The notes: generated by a model not told the origin, from the letters alone. A DNA stretch of 52,186 nt from Clostridiales bacterium (GCA_012837525.1 DUQZ01000018.1:1-52186), one strand, 5' to 3'; counted from the first letter of the stretch, positions 1 to 8,247 are shown. Made by a program: numbers and translations.

Positions 1-16
1 CCCTTTATTGGCTCCA

Positions 17-93
17 CGAGGTGTAGCGCAGCTTGGTAGCGCGTTTGGTTCGGGACCAAAAGGCCCAGGGTTCAAATCCCTGCACCTCGACCA
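17..93 (+). tRNA. tRNA-Pro (anticodon CGG)
   Basis: The sequence folds as a complete tRNA. The acceptor stem CGAGGTG (17-23) pairs with CACCTCG (83-89), followed by discriminator A90 and an encoded CCA at 91-93. The anticodon stem TTTGG/CCAAA encloses the loop TTCGGGA, giving anticodon CGG at 51-53, which reads proline codon CCG. G follows the anticodon, as in proline tRNAs. The T arm contains the expected GGTTCAAATCC core. An encoded CCA end is common in Bacillota. Confidence 0.97.
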
Positions 94-97
94 AGGA

Positions 98-132
98 AAA
101 GACGAGATTTCATCTGGAATCTCGTCTTTTTT
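98..132. terminator. Bidirectional intrinsic terminator between tRNA-Pro and the gamma-glutamyltransferase gene
   Basis: A perfect 9-bp stem GACGAGATT (101-109) / AATCTCGTC (118-126) is followed by six T on the plus strand. On the minus strand the same hairpin is followed by four T. It can therefore end both the tRNA transcript and the convergent opp-ggt operon. Confidence 0.85.
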
Positions 133-150
133 CTGCTTGTTTGTTGTCAA

Positions 151-1779
151 TCAATAACACGCAATGTTGCTGTCCGTTCTGCCTTCGGTGGCGCCCATCA
201 GGCTGCCGTTTGGCAATTTATAAATCATCTGTCCCCGGCCAAACAGGGGGCTGTCCGTTGACAGGGTGATTTCATGCCCGCGGGCTTGAAGCTGTTTTAG
301 TATGGCAGTATCAAAGCCCGCCTCCACCGTGAATGACTTATCCTTCATCCACTGCCAGCGTGGCGCGTCCAAGGCCTGCTGCGGGTTCAGCCCAAAGTCC
401 ACCAGGTTCATCACCACCTGGACATGGCCCTGCGGCTGCATATAGCCTCCCATAACACCAAAGGGCCCCCCCGCCTCCCCATCCTTCATCAAAAAGCCAG
501 GAATAATGGTGTGGTAGCTCTTTTTGCGTGGTGCTATGCAGTTGGCGTCCGCCGGGTTGAGGGAAAAATCATGCCCCCGGTTTTGCAGGGCGATGCCGGT
601 ATCCCGCACTACGATGCCGGAGCCAAAGCCCATGTAGTTGCTTTGGATGTAGGACACCATGTTGCCCTCCCCATCCGCCGTGCACAGATAGACCGTGCCG
701 CTGCCAGGCGGTGTGCCGGGCTCCGGCAAGGCTGCCCTCTCCCCGATCTCGCCCGCCCTGGCTTTTCCGTAGGACGTGTCCAGCAACTGCTGCCATGGCA
801 GGAACATTTCCTTCACATCCGTGATATAGCGCTTGCCGTCCGCGAAGGCAATCTTCATCGCTTCCCACTGGCGGTGGAAGGCTTCGCTGCTCTCCCTTTC
901 ATGAAACTCAAATTGCTTCAGGATATTAAGGGCCATCAAGGCCACAATGCCCTGCCCGTTGGGCGGTATCTCACACACGGTATAGCCCCTGTAATCAAGG
1001 GTGGCGGGCGTTACCCAGTCCACCTGATACTCCGCGAAATCCGCCCTGGTGAAAAAGCCGCCAAAGGCCTCGCTGTCCTTGACGATTTTGTCAGCCAACT
1101 CACCCCGGTAGAAGGATTCTGACTGGCTGTTTGCGATCTGTTCCAGTGTGTTTGCGTGATGGGGCAGGCGCACCATCTCCCCGCAAACAGGCGCCCGGCC
1201 GTGGGGCAAAAAGGTGCGGAACCATTCCTGAAAGGCTTCGCCTGTCAACTGGGCTGAAAAACGCGTAGCCGCGCGCTGCCACATCTGGCTTAAGCAGGGG
1301 GACACCGGATAACCATCCCGCGCGTAGCTGATGGCTGGCGCCAGCGACCGGGTCATGGGCATCCGGCCGAACAGGTCAGCCAAAGCCGCCCAGGCGGCAG
1401 GCACCCCGGGCACCATCACGGGCAGCCAGCCATGGGTGGGCATCTTATCCCCCTTAGCTGCTGTTTGCGCCGCTTCTAAGGTCAATTGCTCGGGCGCCCA
1501 GCCGCTGGCATTGAGGCCGTAGAGGGTTTTGTCCTTCTCTATCCACACCAGGGCAAAGGCATCCCCGCCAATCCCGTTGGCGGTAGGTTCTGTTACCGTT
1601 AGGGCTGCTGCGGTTGCCACAGCGGCATCCACGGCGTTCCCTCCTTGCCGGAGCGCGTCAAGCCCTGCCGCTGCCGCCTGCGGCGAGGAGGTATTGACCA
1701 TCCCCCCTCTGGCCATAATGGGATAGCGGGTGGACGGATATGGCAAAAAAGTGGGATCAAAGGGCAGTTTGTCAGGCAT
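151..1779 (-). CDS. Gamma-glutamyltransferase, YwrD-like cytoplasmic type
   Basis: This 542-residue protein belongs to the gamma-glutamyltranspeptidase Ntn-hydrolase family, which removes or transfers the gamma-glutamyl group of glutathione and related peptides. The N-terminal half has the family hallmark GGNAVDAAVATAAAL (46-60) and GIGGDAF (69-75). The autocleavage and catalytic threonine is read as Thr362 in SGTVYLCTADGEGN; the family norm there is TTHxSVxD, so the neighbouring positions diverge. QSNYMGFGSGIV (379-390) matches the substrate-loop block. No signal peptide is visible, unlike secreted GGTs, which suggests a cytoplasmic enzyme like Bacillus YwrD. The start codon overlaps the end of the oppF-type gene by 8 bp, so it is translationally coupled as the last gene of the importer operon. 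This suggests it processes imported gamma-glutamyl peptides, which is an inference. Confidence 0.9.
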   Translation of the reverse strand: MPDKLPFDPTFLPYPSTRYPIMARGGMVNTSSPQAAAAGLDALRQGGNAVDAAVATAAALTVTEPTANGIGGDAFALVWIEKDKTLYGLNASGWAPEQLTLEAAQTAAKGDKMPTHGWLPVMVPGVPAAWAALADLFGRMPMTRSLAPAISYARDGYPVSPCLSQMWQRAATRFSAQLTGEAFQEWFRTFLPHGRAPVCGEMVRLPHHANTLEQIANSQSESFYRGELADKIVKDSEAFGGFFTRADFAEYQVDWVTPATLDYRGYTVCEIPPNGQGIVALMALNILKQFEFHERESSEAFHRQWEAMKIAFADGKRYITDVKEMFLPWQQLLDTSYGKARAGEIGERAALPEPGTPPGSGTVYLCTADGEGNMVSYIQSNYMGFGSGIVVRDTGIALQNRGHDFSLNPADANCIAPRKKSYHTIIPGFLMKDGEAGGPFGVMGGYMQPQGHVQVVMNLVDFGLNPQQALDAPRWQWMKDKSFTVEAGFDTAILKQLQARGHEITLSTDSPLFGRGQMIYKLPNGSLMGATEGRTDSNIACY

Positions 1780-3340
1780 GGCTTGTCTCCGTTTGCTTGT
1801 CAGCTTGGTACAAATGGCAGGCTACGCTGTGTCCCGGCGCTGCTATCACCGGCAGCGGTTTTTCACTCGCGCATACCGGCATGGCTTTGGGGCAGCGGGT
1901 ATGAAAGGCACAGCCCGAAGGCGGGTTGAGGGCGGAGGGCACTTCCCCTGTAAGAGGCGCGTCCGCCATCTCGCCATCCGGCACCTGGGGTTTGGGCACA
2001 GACGCCAGGAGGGACACCGTGTAGGGGTGCAGCGGGTTTTTGAACAGGCGCTCTACCGGAGCAGTCTCACACACACCGCCCAGATACATCACCATCACCC
2101 GGTCGCAGAAATGCTTCACCACCCCCAGGTTATGGGTAATAAAGAAATAAGTAAGGCCATACTGCTCCTGCAGGGTGTTGAGTAACTGCAATATCTGTGC
2201 CTGCACGGACACATCCAGGGCGGAGATGGACTCATCCAGCACAACGAAACGTGGTTTTAAAGCAATGGCCCTGGCGATGCCGGCCCGTTGCTTCTGTCCG
2301 CCGGAGAGCTGGTGGGGGTAATAATCATAGTGTTCAGGCTTCAAGCCCACCTCTTGCAGCAGCGCCAGAGTGCGCTCCTTGCGCTCCTTCTTGCCCAGTT
2401 TGGTATGGATGCGGAAGGGCTCCTCCACCGCCTTGCCAATGCTTTCCCGGGGATCCAGGCTGGCAGCGGGATCCTGGAAAATAACCTGCATGTCGCGCCT
2501 TAAACCGCGCATTTCCCGCCCGGTCAACTTGCCCAGGTTGATGCCCGTTTCCTGATTCCCGTCCAGGCGCGCCCAATAGGCCGGGTCAAAGCAGCGCTCG
2601 GTAATCTCGCTGATGTTCTGGTGTTTGTAGGTTTCCGCCTCATTGATTGCGGCAGCGGCATCAGCCATATGGGCTTTGAGCTGCTCCTCAATGGCCTGGC
2701 TGGTATCGTTTGATGTGCCGCCTGAGAGCAGTTTACCCTGCCGGATCAACTCCTCATACGCCAGATGGGCTTCCTTCAGCGCCAACCTGGCTTTTTTATA
2801 CAGCCGGCACACCTCCGGCAGATCCCGGGTCAAAATCAATGAACCCACGGTGCGGGAGCCTTCCCGCAACTGACGGGAGGCGTCCTTGCGCAACTCCTTG
2901 GCACGGAAGGCCAGCATATCCGCCTTTTTGGAATAACGGTGATACCGCCGCTCCTCGCTGGCATTGGCCCTGACGGATACCTCATCCATCCGCATGCGCC
3001 TGGCCCTGGCCTTCAGGTCCACCTGTAAGGATTTCTGGTAATACTGCTTGGCCCTGCGCTGATAGATGGGCAGTTTCTTCACTTCCCGGCCCAGGTAGCG
3101 GGGGTTGACCTCCTGGAGGGTTTTGCCGTAGTACACGCAGGCGCCGCTGGTCTGGCGGTACAGCTGCAAAATGACCCGTCCCAGGGTGCTTTTCCCGCAG
3201 CCGGATTCCCCCACCACGCCCAGCTTTTCGCCTTTATAAATGGTAAGGCTTACATCCTCCACCGCCCGGATGCGTCCGCTGCCGGGCACAGGAAAGGTTT
3301 TTTTCAGTTTGTTCAGGGTGATCATGGGTGTCGCGGTCAT
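1772..3340 (-). CDS. oppF: Oligopeptide ABC transporter ATPase, OppF type, with large insertion
   Basis: This is the second ATPase of a peptide-type ABC importer. Visible motifs are Walker [10 protein letters not shown] (44-52), Q-loop Gln289 in VIFQDP, signature LSGGQ (345-349), Walker B FVVLDE (365-370) and switch His403. The C-terminus has NPLHPYT (435-441) and four cysteines (477, 483, 490, 508), matching the OppD/OppF tail that can bind an iron-sulfur cluster. At 522 residues it is about 190 longer than usual. The extra length is a highly charged, helix-prone block at about residues 78-271, between Walker A and the Q-loop, while every catalytic motif is intact. Its start overlaps the oppD stop in an ATGA junction. 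It should pair with OppD beneath OppB and OppC. Confidence 0.92.
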   Translation of the reverse strand: MTATPMITLNKLKKTFPVPGSGRIRAVEDVSLTIYKGEKLGVVGESGCGKSTLGRVILQLYRQTSGACVYYGKTLQEVNPRYLGREVKKLPIYQRRAKQYYQKSLQVDLKARARRMRMDEVSVRANASEERRYHRYSKKADMLAFRAKELRKDASRQLREGSRTVGSLILTRDLPEVCRLYKKARLALKEAHLAYEELIRQGKLLSGGTSNDTSQAIEEQLKAHMADAAAAINEAETYKHQNISEITERCFDPAYWARLDGNQETGINLGKLTGREMRGLRRDMQVIFQDPAASLDPRESIGKAVEEPFRIHTKLGKKERKERTLALLQEVGLKPEHYDYYPHQLSGGQKQRAGIARAIALKPRFVVLDESISALDVSVQAQILQLLNTLQEQYGLTYFFITHNLGVVKHFCDRVMVMYLGGVCETAPVERLFKNPLHPYTVSLLASVPKPQVPDGEMADAPLTGEVPSALNPPSGCAFHTRCPKAMPVCASEKPLPVIAAPGHSVACHLYQADKQTETSHA

Positions 3341-4320
3341 GCTGTCTGCCCTCCCACTAAATGACAGGCCGCCATATGCCCGGGGGACGTCTCAATCAGC
3401 GGCGGAATCACACTTTTGCATCTCGCAATGGCTTCCTTACACCGGGGATGAAAACTGCACCCGCCAACAGGTTCCATGATATTGGGCAGGGAGCCTGGAA
3501 TGGGCCTGATTTCGAAGGTATCCTCCGCGATGTTGGGAACGGCTGCCATCAGCCCGCGGGTATAGGGATGCTGGGGGTTTTCAAAAATCTGCCGGACCGT
3601 TCCTTCCTCTACCTTACGTCCCGCGTAAAGGACGATGACCCGGTCCGCGATCTCTGCAACCACCCCCAAATCGTGGGTGATGAACAAAATGCCCGCGTTC
3701 ATGGTGCGTTTGAGTTTGGCCAAAAGCAAAAGTACCTGTTTTTGAATGGTTACATCCAGCGCGGTGGTGGGTTCATCCGCGATCAGCAGCCGGGGCCGCA
3801 TGCTCATCATCATGGCAATCATCACCCGCTGGCGCAGGCCGCCGGAAAGTTGGAAAGGATACTGGCGCAGCCGGGCTTCGGGGTTGGAGACGCCCACCTG
3901 GTTTAGATAAGAAAGAGCAGCGGCTTCCGCTTCCTTCTTGCTGAGCCCCTTGTCATGACGCCGCAAGCCCTCTGTCATCTGGTAGCCGATGGTCAACAAA
4001 GGGTTCAGGCAGGTCATGGGTTCCTGGAAGATCATGCCCATTTTGTTGCCCCTGATCTGCCCCATTTCGTTCTCTCTCAAGCCCAGCAGTTCCTGGCCAT
4101 CCAGCTTGATGCTGCCGGATTTGACGCTGCCGTTTGCGGGCAACAACTGCATGACAGACAGGGTCATCACGCTTTTTCCGCAGCCGGATTCCCCCACCAC
4201 GCAGAGGGTTTCATTTTGCGCCACATCAAAGGATATCCCGTTTAAGACAGGGTACTCCTGCTTGTTGATGCGAAAGGCGGTCACCAGGTTATTCACTTGC
4301 AGCACCTTGGTCTGGGGCAT
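3337..4320 (-). CDS. oppD: Oligopeptide/dipeptide ABC transporter ATPase, OppD type
   Basis: This 327-residue nucleotide-binding subunit of the peptide importer has normal family length. Walker A is GESGCGKSV (43-51), the signature is LSGGLRQR (158-165), Walker B is LLIADEP (178-184) and the switch histidine is His216. The C-terminal region has HPYTRGL and cysteines 288, 294, 301 and 319 in the OppD/DppD pattern. The start is supported by AAGGGAGG six bases upstream. The gene follows the substrate-binding-protein gene across a 65-bp gap containing a GC-rich hairpin, and overlaps oppF by 4 bp. It powers transport through OppB/OppC; the transported solute cannot be read from this subunit. Confidence 0.93.
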   Translation of the reverse strand: MPQTKVLQVNNLVTAFRINKQEYPVLNGISFDVAQNETLCVVGESGCGKSVMTLSVMQLLPANGSVKSGSIKLDGQELLGLRENEMGQIRGNKMGMIFQEPMTCLNPLLTIGYQMTEGLRRHDKGLSKKEAEAAALSYLNQVGVSNPEARLRQYPFQLSGGLRQRVMIAMMMSMRPRLLIADEPTTALDVTIQKQVLLLLAKLKRTMNAGILFITHDLGVVAEIADRVIVLYAGRKVEEGTVRQIFENPQHPYTRGLMAAVPNIAEDTFEIRPIPGSLPNIMEPVGGCSFHPRCKEAIARCKSVIPPLIETSPGHMAACHLVGGQTA

Positions 4321-4347
4321 TGGGGGCCTCCCTTGTTTACGCTTTCC

Positions 4348-4370
4348 CCCGCGGGGAAGCGCCCCGCGGG
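4348..4370 (-). other. GC-rich intercistronic hairpin between the binding-protein gene and oppD
   Basis: A perfect 9-bp stem CCCGCGGGG (4348-4356) / CCCCGCGGG (4362-4370) with a 5-base loop lies just after the binding-protein stop. No T-run follows on the minus strand. It resembles the mRNA-stabilising or partial-termination hairpins found after solute-binding-protein genes, which raise that protein over the ATPases. The role is inferred. Confidence 0.6.
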
Positions 4371-4385
4371 AGGAAAAATACTGTG

Positions 4386-5927
4386 TCAGTCAACCGGTTC
4401 AAACTCTTTGATATAGAATGAACCATCAGCGGTCAGGTCCACGTTTTTGTACTTTACGCTGTTGTAGGCAAAATTGTTTTCGTTGTTGAACACCGGGGCC
4501 GCATAGGCCTCCTGCATCAGCATCATGTTGGCCTTTTCCAGGGCCGCCACACGCTTTTCGGCCACCACGGTGGTTTTGCTGTCATATACCAGTTGGTCAA
4601 AGGCGTCGTTGTTGATTTTGTTGCGGGCGGATACCTGGCTATGCCAGTTGGGCTCCAGCAGCTCTGTGCCGTCCCGGGTCACTTTGGACCAGGCAGCCAG
4701 GGTGACATCAAAGCGGTCGTCCGTTTTGCTTTCTGTCAGCCAGGCAGACCAGTCGATCATTTCCATCTTGACATTGTTGAACCCCGCCGCCTTCATGTTG
4801 GCCTGGAAGAACTCGCCCATGGGTGTATACACGGCAGAGGTGGGCACCAGGAAGTGGATTTCCTCATCCGCCCAGCCGTTGTCCTGGATCAGCTTTTTGG
4901 CGCCTTCCAGGTCAAAGCCGATGTCCGCTGCCTCCGCAGCCTCGGTATAGCCGAAGACCCTGGGCCCAATCACGCTTTTGGCCACAGTGGCATGCCCTTC
5001 CAGGACAAAGTTTACATAGGATTCCTTGTCCAGGGATTTGATGATGGCCGTCCTGAAATCCTTGTTGGCCATGAGGGGGTTCACAAAGGAGTTGGGACGC
5101 AGCGCCACGTAGTAGATCTGTGCGGAGTCATGGTTGGCCAGGGTCACCCCCTGCATGAACTGCACCCGGGGCAGGGCTTCCACAGACAGGGAGGGAATAA
5201 AATCCGCTTCCCCGGTTTCCAGACGGGCCAGGGCGGTGGCTTCCTCCAGGATGACCGTCATGGTCACATCCTTGATGGCTGGCTTATCGCCCCAGTAGTC
5301 ATCAAAGCGGGTTAAGACCACATTGGAACCGGAGACGGAGGACACAAACTTGTACGGGCCTGTGCCGCACGGATCAATCATCAAGTCCTGATTGGACTGC
5401 GCTGTAGGGGACACAATGGCGCTGTTAGTGTGGGCCAATTTGGCGGTCAGCACACCGTCTTCATACTTCAGGCCAATCTTCAGCGTCAGATCGTCCACCG
5501 TCTCGATCGTGTCCATGGAGGCTGTCAGGGACGCCCGGGCAGAGCCAAAGTCCGGATCCTTGATGAGTTCAAAGGTGTACTTCACTGCCTCGGCGTTAAA
5601 GGGGGTGCCGTCGTGGAACAGCACTCCATCCCGCAGCTTGATGGTGACCGTTTTGCCGTCCTCAGAAAAACTGGGCAGCTCTGCCGCCAGTAGCGGCACA
5701 ATGTCCCCCTCGCGGTTGATGAAATACAGGGTTTCATAAATCTGGGCGTTTACATAGGTGGACGCGCGGTCATTGGTGCGCAGCGGGTCCATGCCGGAGA
5801 AATTGTCGGTAATCACCACCTGGAACATGCCCGCGTCCGATGCGATAGCTGCTGCAGACAGGGACAAAAGCAGCATCACCGCCGTGAACAGGGAGATCAG
5901 TTTGCTAAAATGCCTGGGTGTTTTCAT
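4386..5927 (-). CDS. Extracellular solute-binding protein, family 5 (peptide type)
   Basis: This captures the substrate outside the membrane for OppBCDF. The start is ATG at 5927 (MKTPRHFSK), with AGGAG eight bases upstream; the open frame extends further but has no ribosome binding site there. A signal peptide is clear: a basic start, then a hydrophobic stretch ending SLSAAAIAS. The mature part matches SBP_bac_5, for example the LRDGVLFHDGTPFNAEAVKYTFE block typical of OppA/DppA, read here in pieces, and GTGPYKF. Length is 513 residues, normal for the family. The export signal ends in AIAS with no lipobox cysteine, which is unexpected for a monoderm, where these proteins are usually lipid-anchored. 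Gene order oppB-oppC-SBP-oppD-oppF supports the role. Confidence 0.92.
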   Translation of the reverse strand: MKTPRHFSKLISLFTAVMLLLSLSAAAIASDAGMFQVVITDNFSGMDPLRTNDRASTYVNAQIYETLYFINREGDIVPLLAAELPSFSEDGKTVTIKLRDGVLFHDGTPFNAEAVKYTFELIKDPDFGSARASLTASMDTIETVDDLTLKIGLKYEDGVLTAKLAHTNSAIVSPTAQSNQDLMIDPCGTGPYKFVSSVSGSNVVLTRFDDYWGDKPAIKDVTMTVILEEATALARLETGEADFIPSLSVEALPRVQFMQGVTLANHDSAQIYYVALRPNSFVNPLMANKDFRTAIIKSLDKESYVNFVLEGHATVAKSVIGPRVFGYTEAAEAADIGFDLEGAKKLIQDNGWADEEIHFLVPTSAVYTPMGEFFQANMKAAGFNNVKMEMIDWSAWLTESKTDDRFDVTLAAWSKVTRDGTELLEPNWHSQVSARNKINNDAFDQLVYDSKTTVVAEKRVAALEKANMMLMQEAYAAPVFNNENNFAYNSVKYKNVDLTADGSFYIKEFEPVD

Positions 5928-5979
5928 GGTTGGAACTCCTTTTTTTATTTCTACCGGCGGTTGCCCGCAGGGGTAGCGC

Positions 5980-6891
5980 TTAGTCTTTGAGGCTGGGGTC
6001 CAGGATATCCCGCAGTTTGTCCCCAAGGATATTGAAGCAAATCACAGTAATCACGACCGCAAGGCCGGGGATGACAATCAAGCTGGGCCGCTGCCAAAGA
6101 TAGTTTTTGCCAGTGGCGATCAAGCCACCCCATTCTGGCGCCGGGGCCGGTACGCCCATGCCCAGATAGCTGAGGGTGGAGATGGAAATCAGGGAGGAAC
6201 CCATGCGCATGGTCGCCACCACAATGATGATGGGCAGGGTATTGTGAAACACATGGTGAAACAGGATGCGCCAGTCGCTGGCGCCCAGGGAGCGCACTGC
6301 CATCACATAGTCCTCCTCCCGGATCTGTAGCACCCTGCTTCTGACCATCCGCGCAAAGGAGGGGATGGACCAAATACTGATGGCCAAAGTGGAGTTGAAG
6401 GTGCTGGCCCCCAGCATGGCCACAATCAGCATGGCCAGCAGGATGCCAGGAAAGGTGAAAAGCAAATCCATAAAGCGCATGATGATGTTGTCAAGACGCT
6501 TGTAAAAGCCGGCCAGCATCCCAAAAATTACGCCCCAGAACAAGCCCATCCCGGTGGAAACCAGCCCCACCAAGAGGGAGGTGCGCCCGCCGTACAAAAG
6601 CCGTGAGAGCATATCCCGCCCCAGGTGATCCGTGCCCAGGGGATGGTCCGCTTTGACCTTCATGACATCGGCCGGGTTCTTGCTCCATTTGCCCCAAAAG
6701 CCTGGCGCCAGCCGGCTGGTGACATCGGTATCCTCCGGAAGATAGGGCGTAACAAGAGGGGCTGCGGCTACCAGGATGATCAGCACGATTAACACAAAGA
6801 AGCATACGGTGGCCAGTTTGTTTTTAAGCAGCTTCTGAAAAGCCGCGCTCACAGCCCCAGGGTGTTTGATTGATGTTGCTTGTGAAGTCAT
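5980..6891 (-). CDS. oppC: Peptide ABC transporter permease, OppC type
   Basis: This 303-residue inner permease begins with a cytoplasmic tail and a first membrane segment at about residues 26-48, followed by the extracytoplasmic HPLGTDHLGRDMLSRLLYG block diagnostic of OppC/DppC. Several further hydrophobic segments follow. The coupling-helix EAA motif is readable in EEDYVMAVRSLGASDWRIL. The C-terminus LGDKLRDILDPSLKD is also typical. The start overlaps the oppB stop by 4 bp. It forms the transmembrane channel with OppB and is energised by OppD and OppF. Confidence 0.94.
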   Translation of the reverse strand: MTSQATSIKHPGAVSAAFQKLLKNKLATVCFFVLIVLIILVAAAPLVTPYLPEDTDVTSRLAPGFWGKWSKNPADVMKVKADHPLGTDHLGRDMLSRLLYGGRTSLLVGLVSTGMGLFWGVIFGMLAGFYKRLDNIIMRFMDLLFTFPGILLAMLIVAMLGASTFNSTLAISIWSIPSFARMVRSRVLQIREEDYVMAVRSLGASDWRILFHHVFHNTLPIIIVVATMRMGSSLISISTLSYLGMGVPAPAPEWGGLIATGKNYLWQRPSLIVIPGLAVVITVICFNILGDKLRDILDPSLKD

Positions 6892-7829
6892 TCGTACTTA
6901 ATCCTCGGGTCGACCACGCAGTAGGTCAGGTCCACGGCCAGGTTCACCAGGATGAACAGGGCGGCAATCACCAGCACCGTGCTTTGCACCACCGGGTAGT
7001 TGCGCGTATTGATGGCATTCACCAAATAGGTGCCCACCCCGTTGATGACAAAGACCTGCTCCGTCACAATCGCGCCGCCCAGCAGGGCGCCAAAGCTGGT
7101 GCCAAACTGGGTCAGCAGGGGGATCATGGCGTTCTTTAGGGCATGGATGAAAATGACGCTTGCCTTCCCCAGCCCCTTGGCCCTGGCGGTGCGGATGTAG
7201 TCGGACTGGAGCACCTCCAGCATCGCGGAGCGCCCGATGCGCATAAAGGACGCGATGCTGGCTGTGGACAGCGCCAAAGCCGGTAAAATCACCTGGCGCA
7301 GCCCCAGGGGTGTCCAGAAGAATTCTGTCATGCCGCCGGAGGGAAACCACCCCAGCCGGACTGAGAACACCAGCATCAGCATGGTGCCCAGCCAGAAATT
7401 GGGAATGGAAATGCCCACCAGTGAGGTTGTGGTCAGCAGGTTGTCCACGAAGGTATCCCGCTTAATGGCGGTCAGAACGCCCAGGGGGATGCCGATTACG
7501 ATCGCCAGAATGATGGCGGCGCAGGCCAGGTTGATGGTGAAGGGAAGGCGGATGGCAATTTCCTGGGAGATGGGTTGGCGGGTGGTGTATGACATGCCGA
7601 GGTCCACCGTCACCAGGCGCTTTAAATACCTGCCGTACTGCACCCAGAAGGGCTGATCTAGCCCCAGGCTGGTCCGTACCGCCGCAATGTCCTCCTCCGT
7701 CGCGGAAGCGCCCGCCACCATTTGCGCCGGGTCGCCAGAAGCCAGGTGAAGGGAGCCGAAGACAATGAAGGTCATGCCGATGAGCAAAACCAGCATCATT
7801 CCCAGGCGTTTTGCGATATACCGTCCCAT
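6888..7829 (-). CDS. oppB: Peptide ABC transporter permease, OppB type
   Basis: This 313-residue permease is the first gene of the importer operon. It begins MGRYIAKRLGMMLVLLIGMTFIVF, a membrane anchor typical of OppB/DppB/GsiC, and then has the extracytoplasmic GDPA and LGLDQPFWVQYGRYL region. The EAA motif lies in SDYIRTARAKGLGKASVIFIHALKNA, and the C-terminus reads DLTYCVVDPRIKYE. AGAGGAAAGG precedes the ATG. OppB-type subunits dimerise with OppC to form the pore. Confidence 0.94.
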   Translation of the reverse strand: MGRYIAKRLGMMLVLLIGMTFIVFGSLHLASGDPAQMVAGASATEEDIAAVRTSLGLDQPFWVQYGRYLKRLVTVDLGMSYTTRQPISQEIAIRLPFTINLACAAIILAIVIGIPLGVLTAIKRDTFVDNLLTTTSLVGISIPNFWLGTMLMLVFSVRLGWFPSGGMTEFFWTPLGLRQVILPALALSTASIASFMRIGRSAMLEVLQSDYIRTARAKGLGKASVIFIHALKNAMIPLLTQFGTSFGALLGGAIVTEQVFVINGVGTYLVNAINTRNYPVVQSTVLVIAALFILVNLAVDLTYCVVDPRIKYE

Positions 7830-7885
7830 AAGCCTTTCCTCTCTGCCGCGGCGTATGATTATTCATCCAACCACCCGTGGCCACT

Positions 7886-7920
7886 AATAAAAACCCAGCA
7901 CAATACATTGTTTACGCTGG
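7886..7920 (-). terminator. Possible attenuator hairpin in the opp leader
   Basis: On the minus strand, CCAGC and GCTGG bracket an inner ACAAT/ATTGT stem, and GTTTTTATT follows at once. The hairpin sits within the first 40 bases of the predicted opp transcript, upstream of the oppB ribosome binding site. It looks like an intrinsic terminator used as an attenuator. No ligand-binding domain is recognised. Confidence 0.45.
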
Positions 7921-7931
7921 TGTTGGCATTA

Positions 7932-7961
7932 GTCATATCATTGTATATAAAGCCTTGTCAA
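7932..7961 (-). promoter_or_regulatory. Predicted promoter of the opp-ggt operon
   Basis: On the minus strand a consensus -35 TTGACA (7956-7961) lies 18 bp from TATGAC (7932-7937). It directs transcription toward oppB with a leader of about 95 bases. Confidence 0.55.
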
Positions 7962-8081
7962 CGCCGGACAGGGCGTGCATATTTATTATCAGGTATCTTG
8001 GTAACCGTTTAGACATGCCGGGCGCAACAATGCAGAGTAAAAACAAAAACAGCGGCAGCCGGCGCTTTTCCCTTTTGTTGA

Positions 8082-8109
8082 TTGACAACAAATATGGCGA
8101 TATTATATT
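8082..8109 (+). promoter_or_regulatory. Predicted distal promoter (P1) of the HlyD-like gene
   Basis: TTGACA (8082-8087) is followed after 16 bp by TATATT (8104-8109). The resulting leader would be about 160 bases and include the 8210-8247 hairpin. Confidence 0.6.
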
Positions 8110-8176
8110 TATACCGATGACCGGCATCTGAAAATGAGCTGATGTAAGCCTGGGGCGAGGGTTTCCTGGGCTTAAC

Positions 8177-8205
8177 TTTACAAGTGCCGGATTTGGCTGT
8201 ATTCT
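8177..8205 (+). promoter_or_regulatory. Predicted proximal promoter (P2) of the HlyD-like gene
   Basis: TTTACA (8177-8182) is followed after 17 bp by TATTCT (8200-8205). Transcription would begin at about the left arm of the ATACCAGAC hairpin. Confidence 0.45.
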
Positions 8206-8209
8206 GTTG

Positions 8210-8247
8210 GATACCAGACAAACACGCGGACAAGCGGGTCTGGTATC
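8210..8247. repeat. Short palindromic element with ATACCAGAC arms
   Basis: GATACCAGAC (8210-8219) and GTCTGGTATC (8238-8247) form a perfect 10-bp stem with an 18-base loop. It lies 16 bases before the AGGAG of the HlyD-like gene. The same 9-base arms end the 162-bp element at 36015-36176. Confidence 0.7.

Noticed and set aside
2528..3109. Intein or frameshifted second gene inside oppF
   Set aside because: There are no intein splice-junction motifs, the frame is continuous, and the block sits in a loop position compatible with the ABC fold.
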